A model generated the notes under the pieces. That model was not told where the DNA came from. It saw only the letters and a list, made by a program, of their open reading frames with translations, and made no database searches. Made by a program: the position numbers and the translations under genes. Below are positions 42,678 through 51,763 of a stretch of 64,000 nt of DNA, one piece after another; the first letter of the stretch is position 1, and every line of letters begins with the position of its first letter. Source of the DNA: Veillonella_A intestinalis (GTDB taxonomy: Bacteria; Bacillota; Negativicutes; Veillonellales; Veillonellaceae); the NCBI RefSeq assembly GCF_943192895.1, contig NZ_CALPCB010000002.1, positions 186,001 to 250,000 on the forward strand. Direction: 5' to 3'.

Positions 42678-43481
42678 CTACATTTCATGAGCGGCTGCAA
42701 CCACTGACTCTACTAATTCATCAGTTATTGGCAAAGCCCCTTCCTTTGTCTTCTTAAAAAATCCTAAAAATTCTATATTTCCTTCTGTCCCTTTAATAGG
42801 GGAATATGTAGCACCATGCAAATATAAGCCACAAGCTTCAGCCACTTGTAAGATACGTAATAATACCTCTCTATGAGTACTGGCTTCACGAACAATACCA
42901 CCTTTACCTACTTTTTCACGGCCTGCTTCAAACTGTGGTTTAATCAAAGCAACTAAAGAACCGCTGTCTTTAAGCAAGGTAACCGCTACCGGTAGTACTT
43001 TATCTAAGGATATAAAGGCCACATCAATAGAGATAAAGTCAACAAGCTCCCCTAATTGTTCAGCTGTTACAGTACGGATATTTTGTTTTTCCATATTAAC
43101 AACGCGTGGATCTTGACGCAGTGACCAAGCTAATTGATTATACCCTACATCAATAGCAAACACTTTAGCGGCTCCATTTTGTAAAGCACAATCTGTAAAA
43201 CCGCCAGTTGATGCGCCAATATCTACCATGACAGCGTCTGTTAAATCAATGGGATAGAGTTGCAATGCTTTTTCTAATTTTAACCCACCACGGCTAACAT
43301 AAGGCAACGTATTTCCCTTTACTGATAAATCAGCATCTATGGGAATTTTAGTGCCCGCTTTATCAACGCATACTGTGCCCATGAAAATTTGACCAGCCAT
43401 AATTGCAGTTTTTGCTTTTTCTCGGCTTTCAAATAAACCACGGTTAACTAGCAGTACGTCTAAACGTTCTTTAGTACTCAT
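42678..43481 (-). CDS. tlyA: TlyA family RNA 2'-O-methyltransferase
   Basis: 267 aa. An N-terminal S4 RNA-binding domain (about 1-65, RLDVLLVNRGLFESREKAKTAIMAG) is followed by an FtsJ-like methyltransferase domain with MVDIGASTGGFTDCALQNGA. TlyA of mycobacteria methylates 16S and 23S rRNA (C1409/C1920); the older hemolysin name is misleading. The KDKE-like catalytic set was not verified in full. It follows yuiD by 15 bases. Confidence 0.9.
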   Translation of the reverse strand: MSTKERLDVLLVNRGLFESREKAKTAIMAGQIFMGTVCVDKAGTKIPIDADLSVKGNTLPYVSRGGLKLEKALQLYPIDLTDAVMVDIGASTGGFTDCALQNGAAKVFAIDVGYNQLAWSLRQDPRVVNMEKQNIRTVTAEQLGELVDFISIDVAFISLDKVLPVAVTLLKDSGSLVALIKPQFEAGREKVGKGGIVREASTHREVLLRILQVAEACGLYLHGATYSPIKGTEGNIEFLGFFKKTKEGALPITDELVESVVAAAHEM

Positions 43482-43496
43482 AAAACTCCCTTACAA

Positions 43497-43964
43497 TTAA
43501 AGAAAATTATAATAAATAATTGATGCTACTGCATAACCTAAAATGGCTCCGCCAAACACTTCAAATGGAGTATGACCTAATAGTTCTTTAAGCACTTGCC
43601 CTCCTTCAATATGAACAGGAATGTTTCGTTTCTTGAAATGTTCCATCAATTGATTGAGAATTTGTGCTTGGCGACCAGCTTCACGGCGCACACCAGATGC
43701 ATCGTACATAACAATCAAAGAAAAGGTTAAGCAAATAACAAACAAATCAGATGTTGGTCCATGTTGATATGCCGTTGCCGTTGATAGAGCTACCACTAAA
43801 GATGTATGAGAACTCGGAAACCCACCAGACCCAATAAGGCGTTCCCATTGCAAACGGCGAATTTGTAATAGCACAATGACAAACTTTAAAGCTTGGGCTA
43901 AAAACCAACCCCAAAACGCACTAATAGCTATATAGTTACTAAAGAGTTCATTTAAGAATTGCAT
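43497..43964 (-). CDS. Divergent PAP2 family protein (YuiD-like)
   Basis: 155 aa integral membrane protein with about four hydrophobic segments. The blocks GGFPSSHTSLVVALSTA, YDASGVRREAGRQAQILN and LKELLGHTPFEVFGGAILGY match the DUF212/YuiD acid-phosphatase-like family. The role in the cell is not established; a lipid-phosphatase role would fit the neighbouring prenyl synthase, but that is inference. Confidence 0.85.
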   Translation of the reverse strand: MQFLNELFSNYIAISAFWGWFLAQALKFVIVLLQIRRLQWERLIGSGGFPSSHTSLVVALSTATAYQHGPTSDLFVICLTFSLIVMYDASGVRREAGRQAQILNQLMEHFKKRNIPVHIEGGQVLKELLGHTPFEVFGGAILGYAVASIIYYNFL

Positions 43965-43966
43965 AA

Positions 43967-44845
43967 TTAATTTGTCCTATGCACTAGATAATCTACTAAG
44001 GCTTCTAATATAGTAGTATCACCATCAATTTCTGAGAGGGCCGCTTTAGCCGCAGCTGCTGTTTCCGCTACTTTGGCTCTAGCACCAGCCTCACCTAATT
44101 CGGATACATAGGTGGATTTATCTTGTTTTTCATCACTTCCAGGCATTTTACCCAAATCTTCAATAGTTCCTGTTACATCAAGAATATCATCAGTGATTTG
44201 GAACAATAAACCTAAGTGATCACCATATGTACGATACGAAGCCTGCACTTGTGGGGTCGCATTACTTAAAATAAGCCCAATCTCTATGGCAGCTAAAAAT
44301 AAAGCACCTGTTTTACCACGATGTAATACTTGTAATTCTTCAAGTGGTATATGACGACCTTCTGACTCTAAATCAAACGCTTGCCCACCAACCATTCCTT
44401 CTGGACCAGCTGCTTTGGCTAACGCCAATACACAAGACAATTGTTGACTAGGTGTGGCAACCGTATTTTGACACATTAATTGAAATGCATACGTCAATAA
44501 ACCATCACCGGCTAGGATAGCAAGACCATCACCATATACTTTATGATTCGTTAAACTTCCACGACGATAATCGTCATTATCCATGGCTGGTAAATCATCA
44601 TGTACCAACGAATATGTATGAATTAATTCAATAGCACAAACGATTTCTTTATAAGGTTCCGGCGAAACACCTAATGACTCCATAACCGCTTTTGTTAAAA
44701 TCGGACGGATTCGTTTGCCCCCCATTAGTAAACTATAACGCATAGCTTCGTATAACTTAGCATACTCTGCATTGGGCGACTCTAATAGGGAGGCCAAATA
44801 CGATTCTGTCCAAGCTTTACTGGCTTTTAAATATTCTGTTAGCAT
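43967..44845 (-). CDS. ispA: Farnesyl/polyprenyl diphosphate synthase
   Basis: 292 aa all-helical prenyltransferase. The first Asp-rich motif is DDLPAMD at 83-89 and the second is QITDDILD; GGKRIRP is at 42-48. The short-chain features and xseB neighbour indicate IspA (farnesyl diphosphate synthase). The frame is open to 44872, but GGTAGGAGG is well placed for the ATG at 44845. An 8-bp inverted repeat (44898-44905 with 44922-44929) and a possible -10 lie in the 126-base gap after xseB. Confidence 0.93.
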   Translation of the reverse strand: MLTEYLKASKAWTESYLASLLESPNAEYAKLYEAMRYSLLMGGKRIRPILTKAVMESLGVSPEPYKEIVCAIELIHTYSLVHDDLPAMDNDDYRRGSLTNHKVYGDGLAILAGDGLLTYAFQLMCQNTVATPSQQLSCVLALAKAAGPEGMVGGQAFDLESEGRHIPLEELQVLHRGKTGALFLAAIEIGLILSNATPQVQASYRTYGDHLGLLFQITDDILDVTGTIEDLGKMPGSDEKQDKSTYVSELGEAGARAKVAETAAAAKAALSEIDGDTTILEALVDYLVHRTN

Positions 44846-44971
44846 AGTTCCTCCTACCCTATAGGTATGCACCAGTAGATAACATTTTATGTATTAATAG
44901 ATAGAAATTATAAAAATACTCTCTATCTAATTATTATACATCATTTATTCTAATTTATACATAGATTATTT

Positions 44972-45184
44972 CTACATTTCATCGCCAATTCGTACTTCTT
45001 CAATAATCTGACGCACTTCGCCTTCTACACTTTGTAGCATATCAGAGCATTCTTTTACCAAAGTTAAGCCTTTTTTATATTGTGTTAGCAATTCATTGAC
45101 TGATAATTCATTAGCATCCAATGTTCGAACAATTTCTTCTAAGGCTGCATATTTCTTTTCGTAGTTTTTTAATGTATTAGCCAT
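44972..45184 (-). CDS. xseB: Exodeoxyribonuclease VII small subunit
   Basis: 70 aa helical coiled-coil protein, typical XseB length, beginning LKNYEKKYAALEEIVRTLD and containing NELLTQYKKGLTLVKEC. It forms the stalk of ExoVII with XseA. It overlaps the xseA stop by 8 bases. Confidence 0.93.
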   Translation of the reverse strand: MANTLKNYEKKYAALEEIVRTLDANELSVNELLTQYKKGLTLVKECSDMLQSVEGEVRQIIEEVRIGDEM

Positions 45185-46382
45185 TGCTATGAATCTCCTC
45201 TATTACAGCTTCTAATGTACCATCTTGCATGGTTATATCTATATGATTACCAGGGTTCAATTCTTTCGTAGATCGAATTGGTAAACCCTTATGCTCAACT
45301 TTTGTATACCCTTTTACTAATAGGTGAAGCGGATTTAGTAACTCTAGTTGTTGTGCTAATAGCACAATATCATTTTGCTTTTTCCCTAAGCCTTTAGTAA
45401 GGCTAGTCTGTAATTCATGTTGTAAAGCTGTTAATTTAGCACTTTCTTTATGAATAAGCGTAAGAGCTGGAATCCCTAACTTACGATTAAAAATTGCTTG
45501 TAAATCTTGCTTCTTCGACTCTATCATTTGCTTCATAAATTGGTGCAAATACTCTTCTTTGTCTTTGAGTTGTTGCCACAGTAAAGTTACAGGGTATACA
45601 GTTAATTCAGCAGCATGACTAGGCGTAACGCCTCGAACATCAGCAGCAAAATCGCATAAGGTATAGTCCGTCTCATGACCTACGGCTGAAACAATTGGTG
45701 TTTTACAATGATAAACAGCTTCTACAACAGCTCTATCATTAAAGCACCATAAATCTTCCATAGAGCCACCACCACGACCAACAATAATTAATTCTACCTC
45801 TTTATCTCGATCTGCCCGTTCAATGCCTTTGGCAATAATAGGACCTGCTTTATCCCCTTGCACTGGTACAGCAAATAATTTAAAGTGAACCCATGGATTA
45901 CGTTGCTTCGCTACATGTAAAATATCATGCAGTACAGCGCCAGATTCAGAGGTAACAAGACCTATACAAGTAGGCATGACTGGCAATGGTTGTTTATGAA
46001 GATCATCTAAATACCCTAAAGCAGTTAATTCTTTTTTTAAAGCTTCGTACGCTAATTGGTAAGGACTCTTTTGGCCTATTTCCATATCATTACAAATTAA
46101 GCTTAAACGACCTGTTTTTTCATAAAAATTAATAGTTGCTCGCATGGTAACAAAAAGACCATTTTCTAAAGCACCTACTAAATTCTTTTTCTGAGCCGTT
46201 CCAGCCCAAAGAGCCACGTCTACAGAAGCATCTTCATCTTTAAGGGAAAAATAATAATGCCCCGTACTATGTCGTTTTAAATTTGAAATAGTGCCAGCAA
46301 CATAACAATTTTTTAAAATATATTCACGCTCTAATACCCGTTTAATTAATGAATTTAAACGAGCTACAGAAAAAACATCCAT
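45177..46382 (-). CDS. xseA: Exodeoxyribonuclease VII large subunit
   Basis: 401 aa catalytic subunit degrading single-stranded DNA from both ends. An N-terminal OB domain (about 1-100) with YVAGTISNLKRHSTGHYYFSLKD is followed by the nuclease domain with IGLVTSESGAVLHD, IIVGRGGGSMEDLWCFND and SAVGHETDYTLCD. A C-terminal coiled-coil follows. It is 9 bases from the Kae1-like gene upstream. Confidence 0.95.
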   Translation of the reverse strand: MDVFSVARLNSLIKRVLEREYILKNCYVAGTISNLKRHSTGHYYFSLKDEDASVDVALWAGTAQKKNLVGALENGLFVTMRATINFYEKTGRLSLICNDMEIGQKSPYQLAYEALKKELTALGYLDDLHKQPLPVMPTCIGLVTSESGAVLHDILHVAKQRNPWVHFKLFAVPVQGDKAGPIIAKGIERADRDKEVELIIVGRGGGSMEDLWCFNDRAVVEAVYHCKTPIVSAVGHETDYTLCDFAADVRGVTPSHAAELTVYPVTLLWQQLKDKEEYLHQFMKQMIESKKQDLQAIFNRKLGIPALTLIHKESAKLTALQHELQTSLTKGLGKKQNDIVLLAQQLELLNPLHLLVKGYTKVEHKGLPIRSTKELNPGNHIDITMQDGTLEAVIEEIHSNG

Positions 46383-46390
46383 AAAGACCT

Positions 46391-47413
46391 CTACTTTCCT
46401 AATAAAGCGGCGCCATAAGCTACACCCGTCGCATTATCTGAACTATATTGAGGTGGTGCAAACTCTAGTGTTACCTCCTGTTTCTGCCCAAAAGCGAGTA
46501 AAGCTTCTCGCAAATAGCTGTTAGCCATAACTCCACCAACAGCAATTAAACGATTAGCTGGTCGCTGAGACCACTCATAGGTAAGCATTTTGGTTAATGA
46601 TTCACAAATACAATGAAACACAGCTAAGCTCATTTGTGCTTGTATATCTTCTGAAACCACATCACCTTGATGATCCTTATTTTTTAAGCGTTCAAGACGA
46701 CGCATAGCTTCACTGCAAGGGCCGCCAAAGCTTAAAGCTCCCTTTTTGACCGCTACAGGCAATGGTTTAAACCGTTCTTCCTTAACTAAGGTTTTTACTG
46801 TTTCTGCTAAATTAGCTGGATTAGTACAAAGCGTTTTGGCTAATAACTCTAGCTTTGGTCCAGCAGGAAACGGTAATCCTAAAGCAACTCCAACACGATC
46901 TACGAATTGTCCGCCATGTAAATCTATAGCACCATTAACTAGTTGAGCCGTAAAAAAATGACCTTCATGAGGCACACAATATAAAAGTTCTGTCGTGCCC
47001 CCTGATACATGGAGACTAAAAAATGGTTCGGAAGGAATTGTCTGTAGTACACGCAAAGCTGCTAAAATATGATTTTCTTGATGAGAAAATTCAAATAAAG
47101 GAACATTATGCATATGACTCAAACTTCTACCTAAACCATGCCCCACAAGAAAAGCTGGCATATATGAATTAGCTTCCCGTCTAGGAAACGCACTCACACC
47201 AATGCCAGCTAGGGTATAGTCCTGAGGTAATTGCTCAATTAAACTAGGTAAAGCACGGGTATGTTGGAATACCATTTGCGATTGCTGAAGCCCACGGGCG
47301 CCAGGTTTCACCTCTAATAGTTTACGTGCTTCCCCTATTAACTTGCCATCTTCGCTTACAAGTGCACAAGACGTTGTATAACAACTAGTATCTATCCCTA
47401 AAAATACTTTCAT
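46391..47413 (-). CDS. Kae1/TsaD-like protein (second paralogue, function unknown)
   Basis: 340 aa. It has the ASKHA fold of TsaD: an N-terminal GIDTSCYTTS, iron-type motif H111-QEN-H115, LHVSGGTTELL, and C-terminal GGVMANSYLREALL and YSSDNATGVAYG. It is clearly different from the real TsaD at 15.8 kb, lacking the GPGLVGS block and having LQQSQMVFQHTRALP instead. Such proteins are found between nusB and xseA in several Firmicutes and are often annotated O-sialoglycoprotein endopeptidase, which is probably wrong. The substrate is unknown. Confidence 0.8.
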   Translation of the reverse strand: MKVFLGIDTSCYTTSCALVSEDGKLIGEARKLLEVKPGARGLQQSQMVFQHTRALPSLIEQLPQDYTLAGIGVSAFPRREANSYMPAFLVGHGLGRSLSHMHNVPLFEFSHQENHILAALRVLQTIPSEPFFSLHVSGGTTELLYCVPHEGHFFTAQLVNGAIDLHGGQFVDRVGVALGLPFPAGPKLELLAKTLCTNPANLAETVKTLVKEERFKPLPVAVKKGALSFGGPCSEAMRRLERLKNKDHQGDVVSEDIQAQMSLAVFHCICESLTKMLTYEWSQRPANRLIAVGGVMANSYLREALLAFGQKQEVTLEFAPPQYSSDNATGVAYGAALLGK

Positions 47414-47422
47414 AATAGCCTC

Positions 47423-47863
47423 TTAGGCCTCTGTAGAGGTAGATACAGTTGTTTTATTTTTAGCAATTGTATCAAGTACTGCATTTACAAATTTATAACT
47501 TTTTTCTGCACCATAGTCTTTAGTTAATTGAATGGCTTCATTAATAATAATGCGAGGGTCAATAGCTTCATTAGACAGGATAAGTTCCCATGTTGCTAAA
47601 CGCAATACATTGCGTTCCACCGCTCCTAACTGAGAGATTTTACGCTTTGGTGAATAGCTTTGTAATAGTTTATCAATAGTCGTCTTATTGGCTTCTACAC
47701 CTTGAATAATAGCTTCTGCATAGGCTACATCCATGCCTTGTGTTGTATGTACTTCTTCCGCTACAGGAACTGAAATAGTATCTTCTACATTATGAAATTC
47801 TTTTGCATATAAACTTTGAAATGCATACAATCGTGCTTGGCGACGATTACGATTTTGTTTCAT
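47423..47863 (-). CDS. nusB: Transcription antitermination factor NusB
   Basis: 146 aa all-helical protein binding boxA in rRNA leaders with NusE. NRRQARLYAFQSLYAKEF opens the fold and VLRLATWELIL...IIINEAIQLTKDYGAEKSYKFVNAVLDTI closes it. The frame is open to 47920, but GAGGAG is 7 bases from the ATG at 47863, which also gives the normal length. It overlaps the upstream asp23 gene by 17 bases. Confidence 0.94.
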   Translation of the reverse strand: MKQNRNRRQARLYAFQSLYAKEFHNVEDTISVPVAEEVHTTQGMDVAYAEAIIQGVEANKTTIDKLLQSYSPKRKISQLGAVERNVLRLATWELILSNEAIDPRIIINEAIQLTKDYGAEKSYKFVNAVLDTIAKNKTTVSTSTEA

Positions 47864-48233
47864 TGCTTGTCTCCTCGAACTTTTGATTTGGATCAATAAT
47901 ATGTTCAAAATGTACGTCAATACGTACTTTATCTATGGCAGCCTTTTCTTTTAAATCTTTGCGAATTTGTTGACGAATTTGCTCTGCCATCGTCATTAAA
48001 GGATATCCGTAAAGGACATTAATATAAATATTAACTTCCAGACCTTCTTTACGATGTTTTACATTTACACCTGGTAAGCGTTTTTGCCCAAAATTACGAG
48101 CAATACCATCCACCATGCCATAATAAAAATTACTATTTAAGGAATGATAGCCAGGGATTAGTGTGAGTGCATGATTGGTAATTTGTAAAATAACCTCATC
48201 TGATACTTCAACCTGTTTATTTTTATTATCCAC
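47847..48233 (-). CDS. Asp23/Gls24 family envelope stress protein (copy 2)
   Basis: 128 aa Asp23/Gls24 protein (YqhY/AmaP type). The region VSDEVILQITNHALTLIPGYHSLNS ... VKHRKEGLEVNIYINVLYGYPLMTMAEQIRQQIRKDLKEKA is characteristic. YqhY-like proteins next to nusB are linked to fatty-acid synthesis control in Bacillus. The start is GTG with AAGGAG nine bases upstream, overlapping the previous stop by one base. A tandem copy precedes it. Confidence 0.85.
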   Translation of the reverse strand: MDNKNKQVEVSDEVILQITNHALTLIPGYHSLNSNFYYGMVDGIARNFGQKRLPGVNVKHRKEGLEVNIYINVLYGYPLMTMAEQIRQQIRKDLKEKAAIDKVRIDVHFEHIIDPNQKFEETSNETKS

Positions 48234-48628
48234 TAAGTATCACTCCTTCCATCAGTAGTAGTTGTGCCTAAGGCACTATCAAACGCAATATCTTGAATAA
48301 AAATATTAACACCCTCTACGGTAGTTCCCGTTAACGTTTCAATTCCAGTCTTTACATTTTCTTGAACGCGTAAGGCCACATCAGGAATACGATATCCATA
48401 CCGAGCTACTAAATATAAATCTAGCGAAATTGACGTATCGGATACATGTTGTAATTTAACTCCTTCCCACTGGCTTTTCATACCAATAAAATTGGCAAAA
48501 TCATCACCAGCAGTCGTACTCATAGAGGCAACTCCTTTAATCTCTAATGCCTTTAATAGAGCAATAGTACCATACACAGTGTCACTAATTTTGGTTTTTC
48601 CTTCAAAGAATGTAGTCTCTTCACTCAT
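48233..48628 (-). CDS. Asp23/Gls24 family envelope stress protein (copy 1)
   Basis: 131 aa, a second Asp23/Gls24 domain in tandem with copy 2 but only distantly similar: TKISDTVYGTIALLKALEIKGVASM ... VKLQHVSDTSISLDLYLVARYGYRIPDVALRVQENVKTGIETLTG. It is the first gene of the transcript running asp23-asp23-nusB-kae1-xseA-xseB and probably on to recN. Tandem pairs are common; the pair may form a heteromer (inference). Confidence 0.85.
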   Translation of the reverse strand: MSEETTFFEGKTKISDTVYGTIALLKALEIKGVASMSTTAGDDFANFIGMKSQWEGVKLQHVSDTSISLDLYLVARYGYRIPDVALRVQENVKTGIETLTGTTVEGVNIFIQDIAFDSALGTTTTDGRSDT

Positions 48629-48655
48629 AGTACGCCAGCCTTTCTGTCATAGCAT

Positions 48656-48700
48656 AAAAGCATTTGCCTCTCACATAGTGCGTTAAAGACAAATGCTTTT
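48656..48700 (-). terminator. Terminator after efp
   Basis: Perfect 11-bp arms AAAAGCATTTG (48656-48666) and CAAATGCTTTT (48690-48700), read on the - strand after efp, followed by TTTTA. It separates efp from the asp23-nusB transcript. Confidence 0.8.
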
Positions 48701-48714
48701 AAATTTAAATGAAA

Positions 48715-49272
48715 TTACGCACGTTCAATGTACTGACCAGTGCGAGTATCAACGCGAAGCACATCGTCAACTTCGATGAACATCGGTACTTTAACTACAT
48801 AGCCAGTTTCAAGCGTAGCTGGTTTGTTACCACCAGTGGCAGTATCACCACGGATACCAGGATCAGTTTCAACTACACGAAGTTCTACGGCTACTGGCAA
48901 ATCAAGACCAATTACAATACCTTGGAAGAACATAATGCTTACTTCCATATTTTCAAGTAAGAAATTCTTAGCTTCACCTAATTGTTCAAGAGTTAGTTCA
49001 ACTTGATCATATGTTTCGCTATCCATGAAGGTATAGGCACCATCAGCTTCGTATAAATATTGCATACGACGACGGTCTACATGAGCTTTAGGTACTTTTT
49101 CACCAGCATTGAATGTACGTTCAACTACAGCGCCAGTTTGCAAATTTTTCAATTTACAACGAACGAAAGCAGCCCCTTTCCCTGGTTTTACGTGTTGGAA
49201 GTCAACTACTTGCCACACGTTGCCATCGAGCTCAACTGTTACGCCCGGACGAAAATCATTACTAGAAATCAT
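48715..49272 (-). CDS. efp: Elongation factor P
   Basis: 185 aa three-domain tRNA mimic that relieves ribosome stalling at polyproline. The N-terminal KOW-like domain has QHVKPGKGAAFVRCKLKN with K32 at the tip of the loop, the residue modified in many bacteria. The C-terminal GDTATGGNKPATLETGYVVKVPMFIEVDDVLRVDTRTG is standard. GAGGGATTTAA precedes the ATG; pepP lies directly upstream by 14 bases, the usual pepP-efp pair. Confidence 0.96.
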   Translation of the reverse strand: MISSNDFRPGVTVELDGNVWQVVDFQHVKPGKGAAFVRCKLKNLQTGAVVERTFNAGEKVPKAHVDRRRMQYLYEADGAYTFMDSETYDQVELTLEQLGEAKNFLLENMEVSIMFFQGIVIGLDLPVAVELRVVETDPGIRGDTATGGNKPATLETGYVVKVPMFIEVDDVLRVDTRTGQYIERA

Positions 49273-49286
49273 TTAAATCCCTCCGT

Positions 49287-50357
49287 TTAACCTTTTACTT
49301 CTATTAATTCTTTCGAGGTATGAGTCAATAGTTCATAACCCTCGTCAGTAACAATAACACTGTCTTCAATGCGAAGACCCATTTCACCAGGCAAATATAC
49401 CCCTGGCTCTACAGTAACAATCATATTAGATTCTAATACTGTATTAGATTTTGGTGAGGCCACTGGCTCTTCATGAATATCAAGACCAACACCATGACCT
49501 GTGCCATGATTAAAATAGCCTTCATAGCCAGCCTTATAAATACTATCACGACAAGCAGCATCTACAACCTTACCAGTCACACCAGCTTTAACAGCCGCTA
49601 ATCCCAGTAGTTGGGCCGTAAGAACTACGTCGTATAAATTACGTTGTATTTCTGAAGCCTCACCCATAACAATCGTACGAGTCATATCTGAATGATACCC
49701 TTTATAAACGGCCCCAAAATCAAAGGTAACAAAGTCGCCCCTTTCAATCACTTTATTAGACGCAACACCATGCGGCATGCTAGAGCGATGTCCTGAGGCT
49801 ACAATGGTTTCAAAAGATGGTTCTTCAGAACCACGACGCATCATTTCAATTTCTAAAATAACACGCACTTCTTGTTCAGTCATACCTACTTTTAATTGAG
49901 GTAGCATAGCAGCAAAAGCTTCATCAGCAATCTGAGCCGCCTTGCGCATTAAAGCCAACTCATCCGGTCGTTTCACGGCCCGTAATGAAGTTAAATTCAC
50001 TGACGCAAACTGACTATCAGTAAGCACTTCTGAAAAGGTTTGGTATGTATCTACTGGCACATAGTTCCCTTCAAAAGCACATACAGCTAAGGAAATTTGT
50101 TGCTCCTTGCATATTGTTGTAATACTGTCCCATACTGACGAAGTATACTGAATTACTTCATAGCCTTCGCATTGTTGCTGTGCCTGTTCTGTATAGCGAC
50201 TATCTGTAATTATATACGCTTGTTTAGGTGTTACAAAGCCTACTGCCGTAGTACCTGTAAAACCAGCAAAATACCTAAGATTGGTCTGGCTAAGCAAGAG
50301 TATGCCATCATACTGGTGCGCAGTCAAATAATCCTGTAGGCGTAATAAGCCATTCAT
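49287..50357 (-). CDS. pepP: Xaa-Pro aminopeptidase/M24 family peptidase
   Basis: 356 aa with a creatinase-type N-terminal domain (about 1-125) and a pita-bread M24 domain. Metal ligands are visible in TFDFGAVYKGYHSDMTRT (two Asp), GTGHGVGLDIHE (His), TVEPGVYLP (Glu) and GLRIEDSV (Glu). It cleaves N-terminal Xaa-Pro bonds. It is co-transcribed with efp; pairing a proline peptidase with EF-P is widespread. Confidence 0.92.
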   Translation of the reverse strand: MNGLLRLQDYLTAHQYDGILLLSQTNLRYFAGFTGTTAVGFVTPKQAYIITDSRYTEQAQQQCEGYEVIQYTSSVWDSITTICKEQQISLAVCAFEGNYVPVDTYQTFSEVLTDSQFASVNLTSLRAVKRPDELALMRKAAQIADEAFAAMLPQLKVGMTEQEVRVILEIEMMRRGSEEPSFETIVASGHRSSMPHGVASNKVIERGDFVTFDFGAVYKGYHSDMTRTIVMGEASEIQRNLYDVVLTAQLLGLAAVKAGVTGKVVDAACRDSIYKAGYEGYFNHGTGHGVGLDIHEEPVASPKSNTVLESNMIVTVEPGVYLPGEMGLRIEDSVIVTDEGYELLTHTSKELIEVKG

Positions 50358-50417
50358 GATAAGACTCCCTTGCTATAAATTTTTTCATTTCATGATACCA
50401 TAAATTACGTATTTTGA

Positions 50418-51116
50418 CTATAGTTTTTCCACGTCTTCCTCATCAAGATATGCAAAATCACCTAAATTTTCAATTCCAGCTAAAGTTAAATGACCTACTG
50501 ATAGACGCCGTAAATAAGTAACCTCACCACCAGCAGCCCCTATCATCCGTTTTACTTGATGATATTTACCTTCTTCAATACTGATTTGAGCTTTACCTGG
50601 CTCTAATACCTCGAGAATAGCTGGTTTACATACTGTGCCATCGCCTAGAACAATACCTTCTTGTATACGTGCCAAACCAGTGTCAGTGAGTTCACCGGCA
50701 TATTCAATATAATACAATTTAGAAATATGTTTTTTACCATTTATAATACGATGAGCCCACACACCATCATTAGATAACAATAATAAGCCTTCTGTATCCT
50801 TATCTAATCGTCCCACTGGAACAACACCCATGGTTAAAAATTCAGGTGGCAATAGTTCCATTACTGTGGGATGACGTGCATCTTCTACGGCACATACATA
50901 GCCAGCTGGTTTATTGAGCTTGACATAATAATTCTGACGACTATCGATAACTTCACCATTTACAGCAATAACCTGTTCTGGAATATTAATGGCTTGGTCT
51001 TTTTTAGTAGCAACTATTCCATCAACAGTAACTAAACCTTGCTTAATTAAGCCATGAACTTCTTTACGACTACCCAACGCTTTATTAACAAGAAATTTAT
51101 CTAAACGTAAACGCAT
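50418..51116 (-). CDS. rsuA: 16S rRNA pseudouridine synthase (RsuA/RluB family)
   Basis: 232 aa. An N-terminal S4 domain (about 1-60) is followed by the synthase domain with KPAGYVCAVEDARHPTV, catalytic D105 in GRLDKDTEGLLLL and KYHQVKRMIGAAGGEV. RsuA (16S psi516) is favoured over RluB by length; paralogues can be confused. It follows the phosphatase gene by 11 bases and may share the cobalamin transcript. Confidence 0.85.
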   Translation of the reverse strand: MRLRLDKFLVNKALGSRKEVHGLIKQGLVTVDGIVATKKDQAINIPEQVIAVNGEVIDSRQNYYVKLNKPAGYVCAVEDARHPTVMELLPPEFLTMGVVPVGRLDKDTEGLLLLSNDGVWAHRIINGKKHISKLYYIEYAGELTDTGLARIQEGIVLGDGTVCKPAILEVLEPGKAQISIEEGKYHQVKRMIGAAGGEVTYLRRLSVGHLTLAGIENLGDFAYLDEEDVEKL

Positions 51117-51127
51117 GCTTCAACCTA

Positions 51128-51763
51128 CTACTTTATAGTTAAACTTTCTAAATGTTTCGTATAGTTTAATAAACTTAATGTGTTATGATCATCTTCTGTT
51201 AAGCCATAGAATTCTATACGACTAATCGATGTGTTCCCTTGACTAAAATTCCAAGCAAAATGAAGTGGTAAATTTAACATTTTACAAATCAGTGTACGAT
51301 TAGTACCGCCATGAGCAACAACTAGAATCGTTTTATCTTCACCTACTTGACTCATTTCTTCCCGTAAAGCTTCCCAAGCTCGAAGTTGCACATCTTGAAA
51401 CGATTCACCATTAGAGATTTTCACTTTATCAGGGCTACGATACATTGTGTAAACAGCTTGTGGCCATTTAGCTTCAATTTGATCATACGTTAAACCTTCC
51501 CAATCGCCAAAATTAATTTCTCGTAAGCGCTCATCGGTACGGAATGGGATTTGGCGCTCCCCTAAAATTGTCTCAGCCGTAATGCGAGCTCGATCTAAGT
51601 CACTGGCAATAATCGTATCAAAATGAACAGAGGCTAATTCTTTGGCAACCGCTTCTGCCTGAGCAATACCAGTTTCATTTAAAGGAACATTAGTATAACC
51701 TTGATAAAAACCTGTACTATTCCATTCAGTTTGACCGTGACGTACTAAATAAATTGTGTGCAT
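51128..51763 (-). CDS. Histidine phosphatase family protein, possible alpha-ribazole phosphatase CobC
   Basis: 211 aa. The catalytic RHG motif is VRHGQTEWN with H9; the second His lies in VVAHGGTNRTLICKML. Its overlap with the cobD-like gene (38 bases) and the following cobalamin genes suggests alpha-ribazole-5-phosphate phosphatase, but phosphoglycerate-mutase-like phosphatases of this size cannot be separated by sequence alone. No membrane segment is present. Confidence 0.78.
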   Translation of the reverse strand: MHTIYLVRHGQTEWNSTGFYQGYTNVPLNETGIAQAEAVAKELASVHFDTIIASDLDRARITAETILGERQIPFRTDERLREINFGDWEGLTYDQIEAKWPQAVYTMYRSPDKVKISNGESFQDVQLRAWEALREEMSQVGEDKTILVVAHGGTNRTLICKMLNLPLHFAWNFSQGNTSISRIEFYGLTEDDHNTLSLLNYTKHLESLTIK

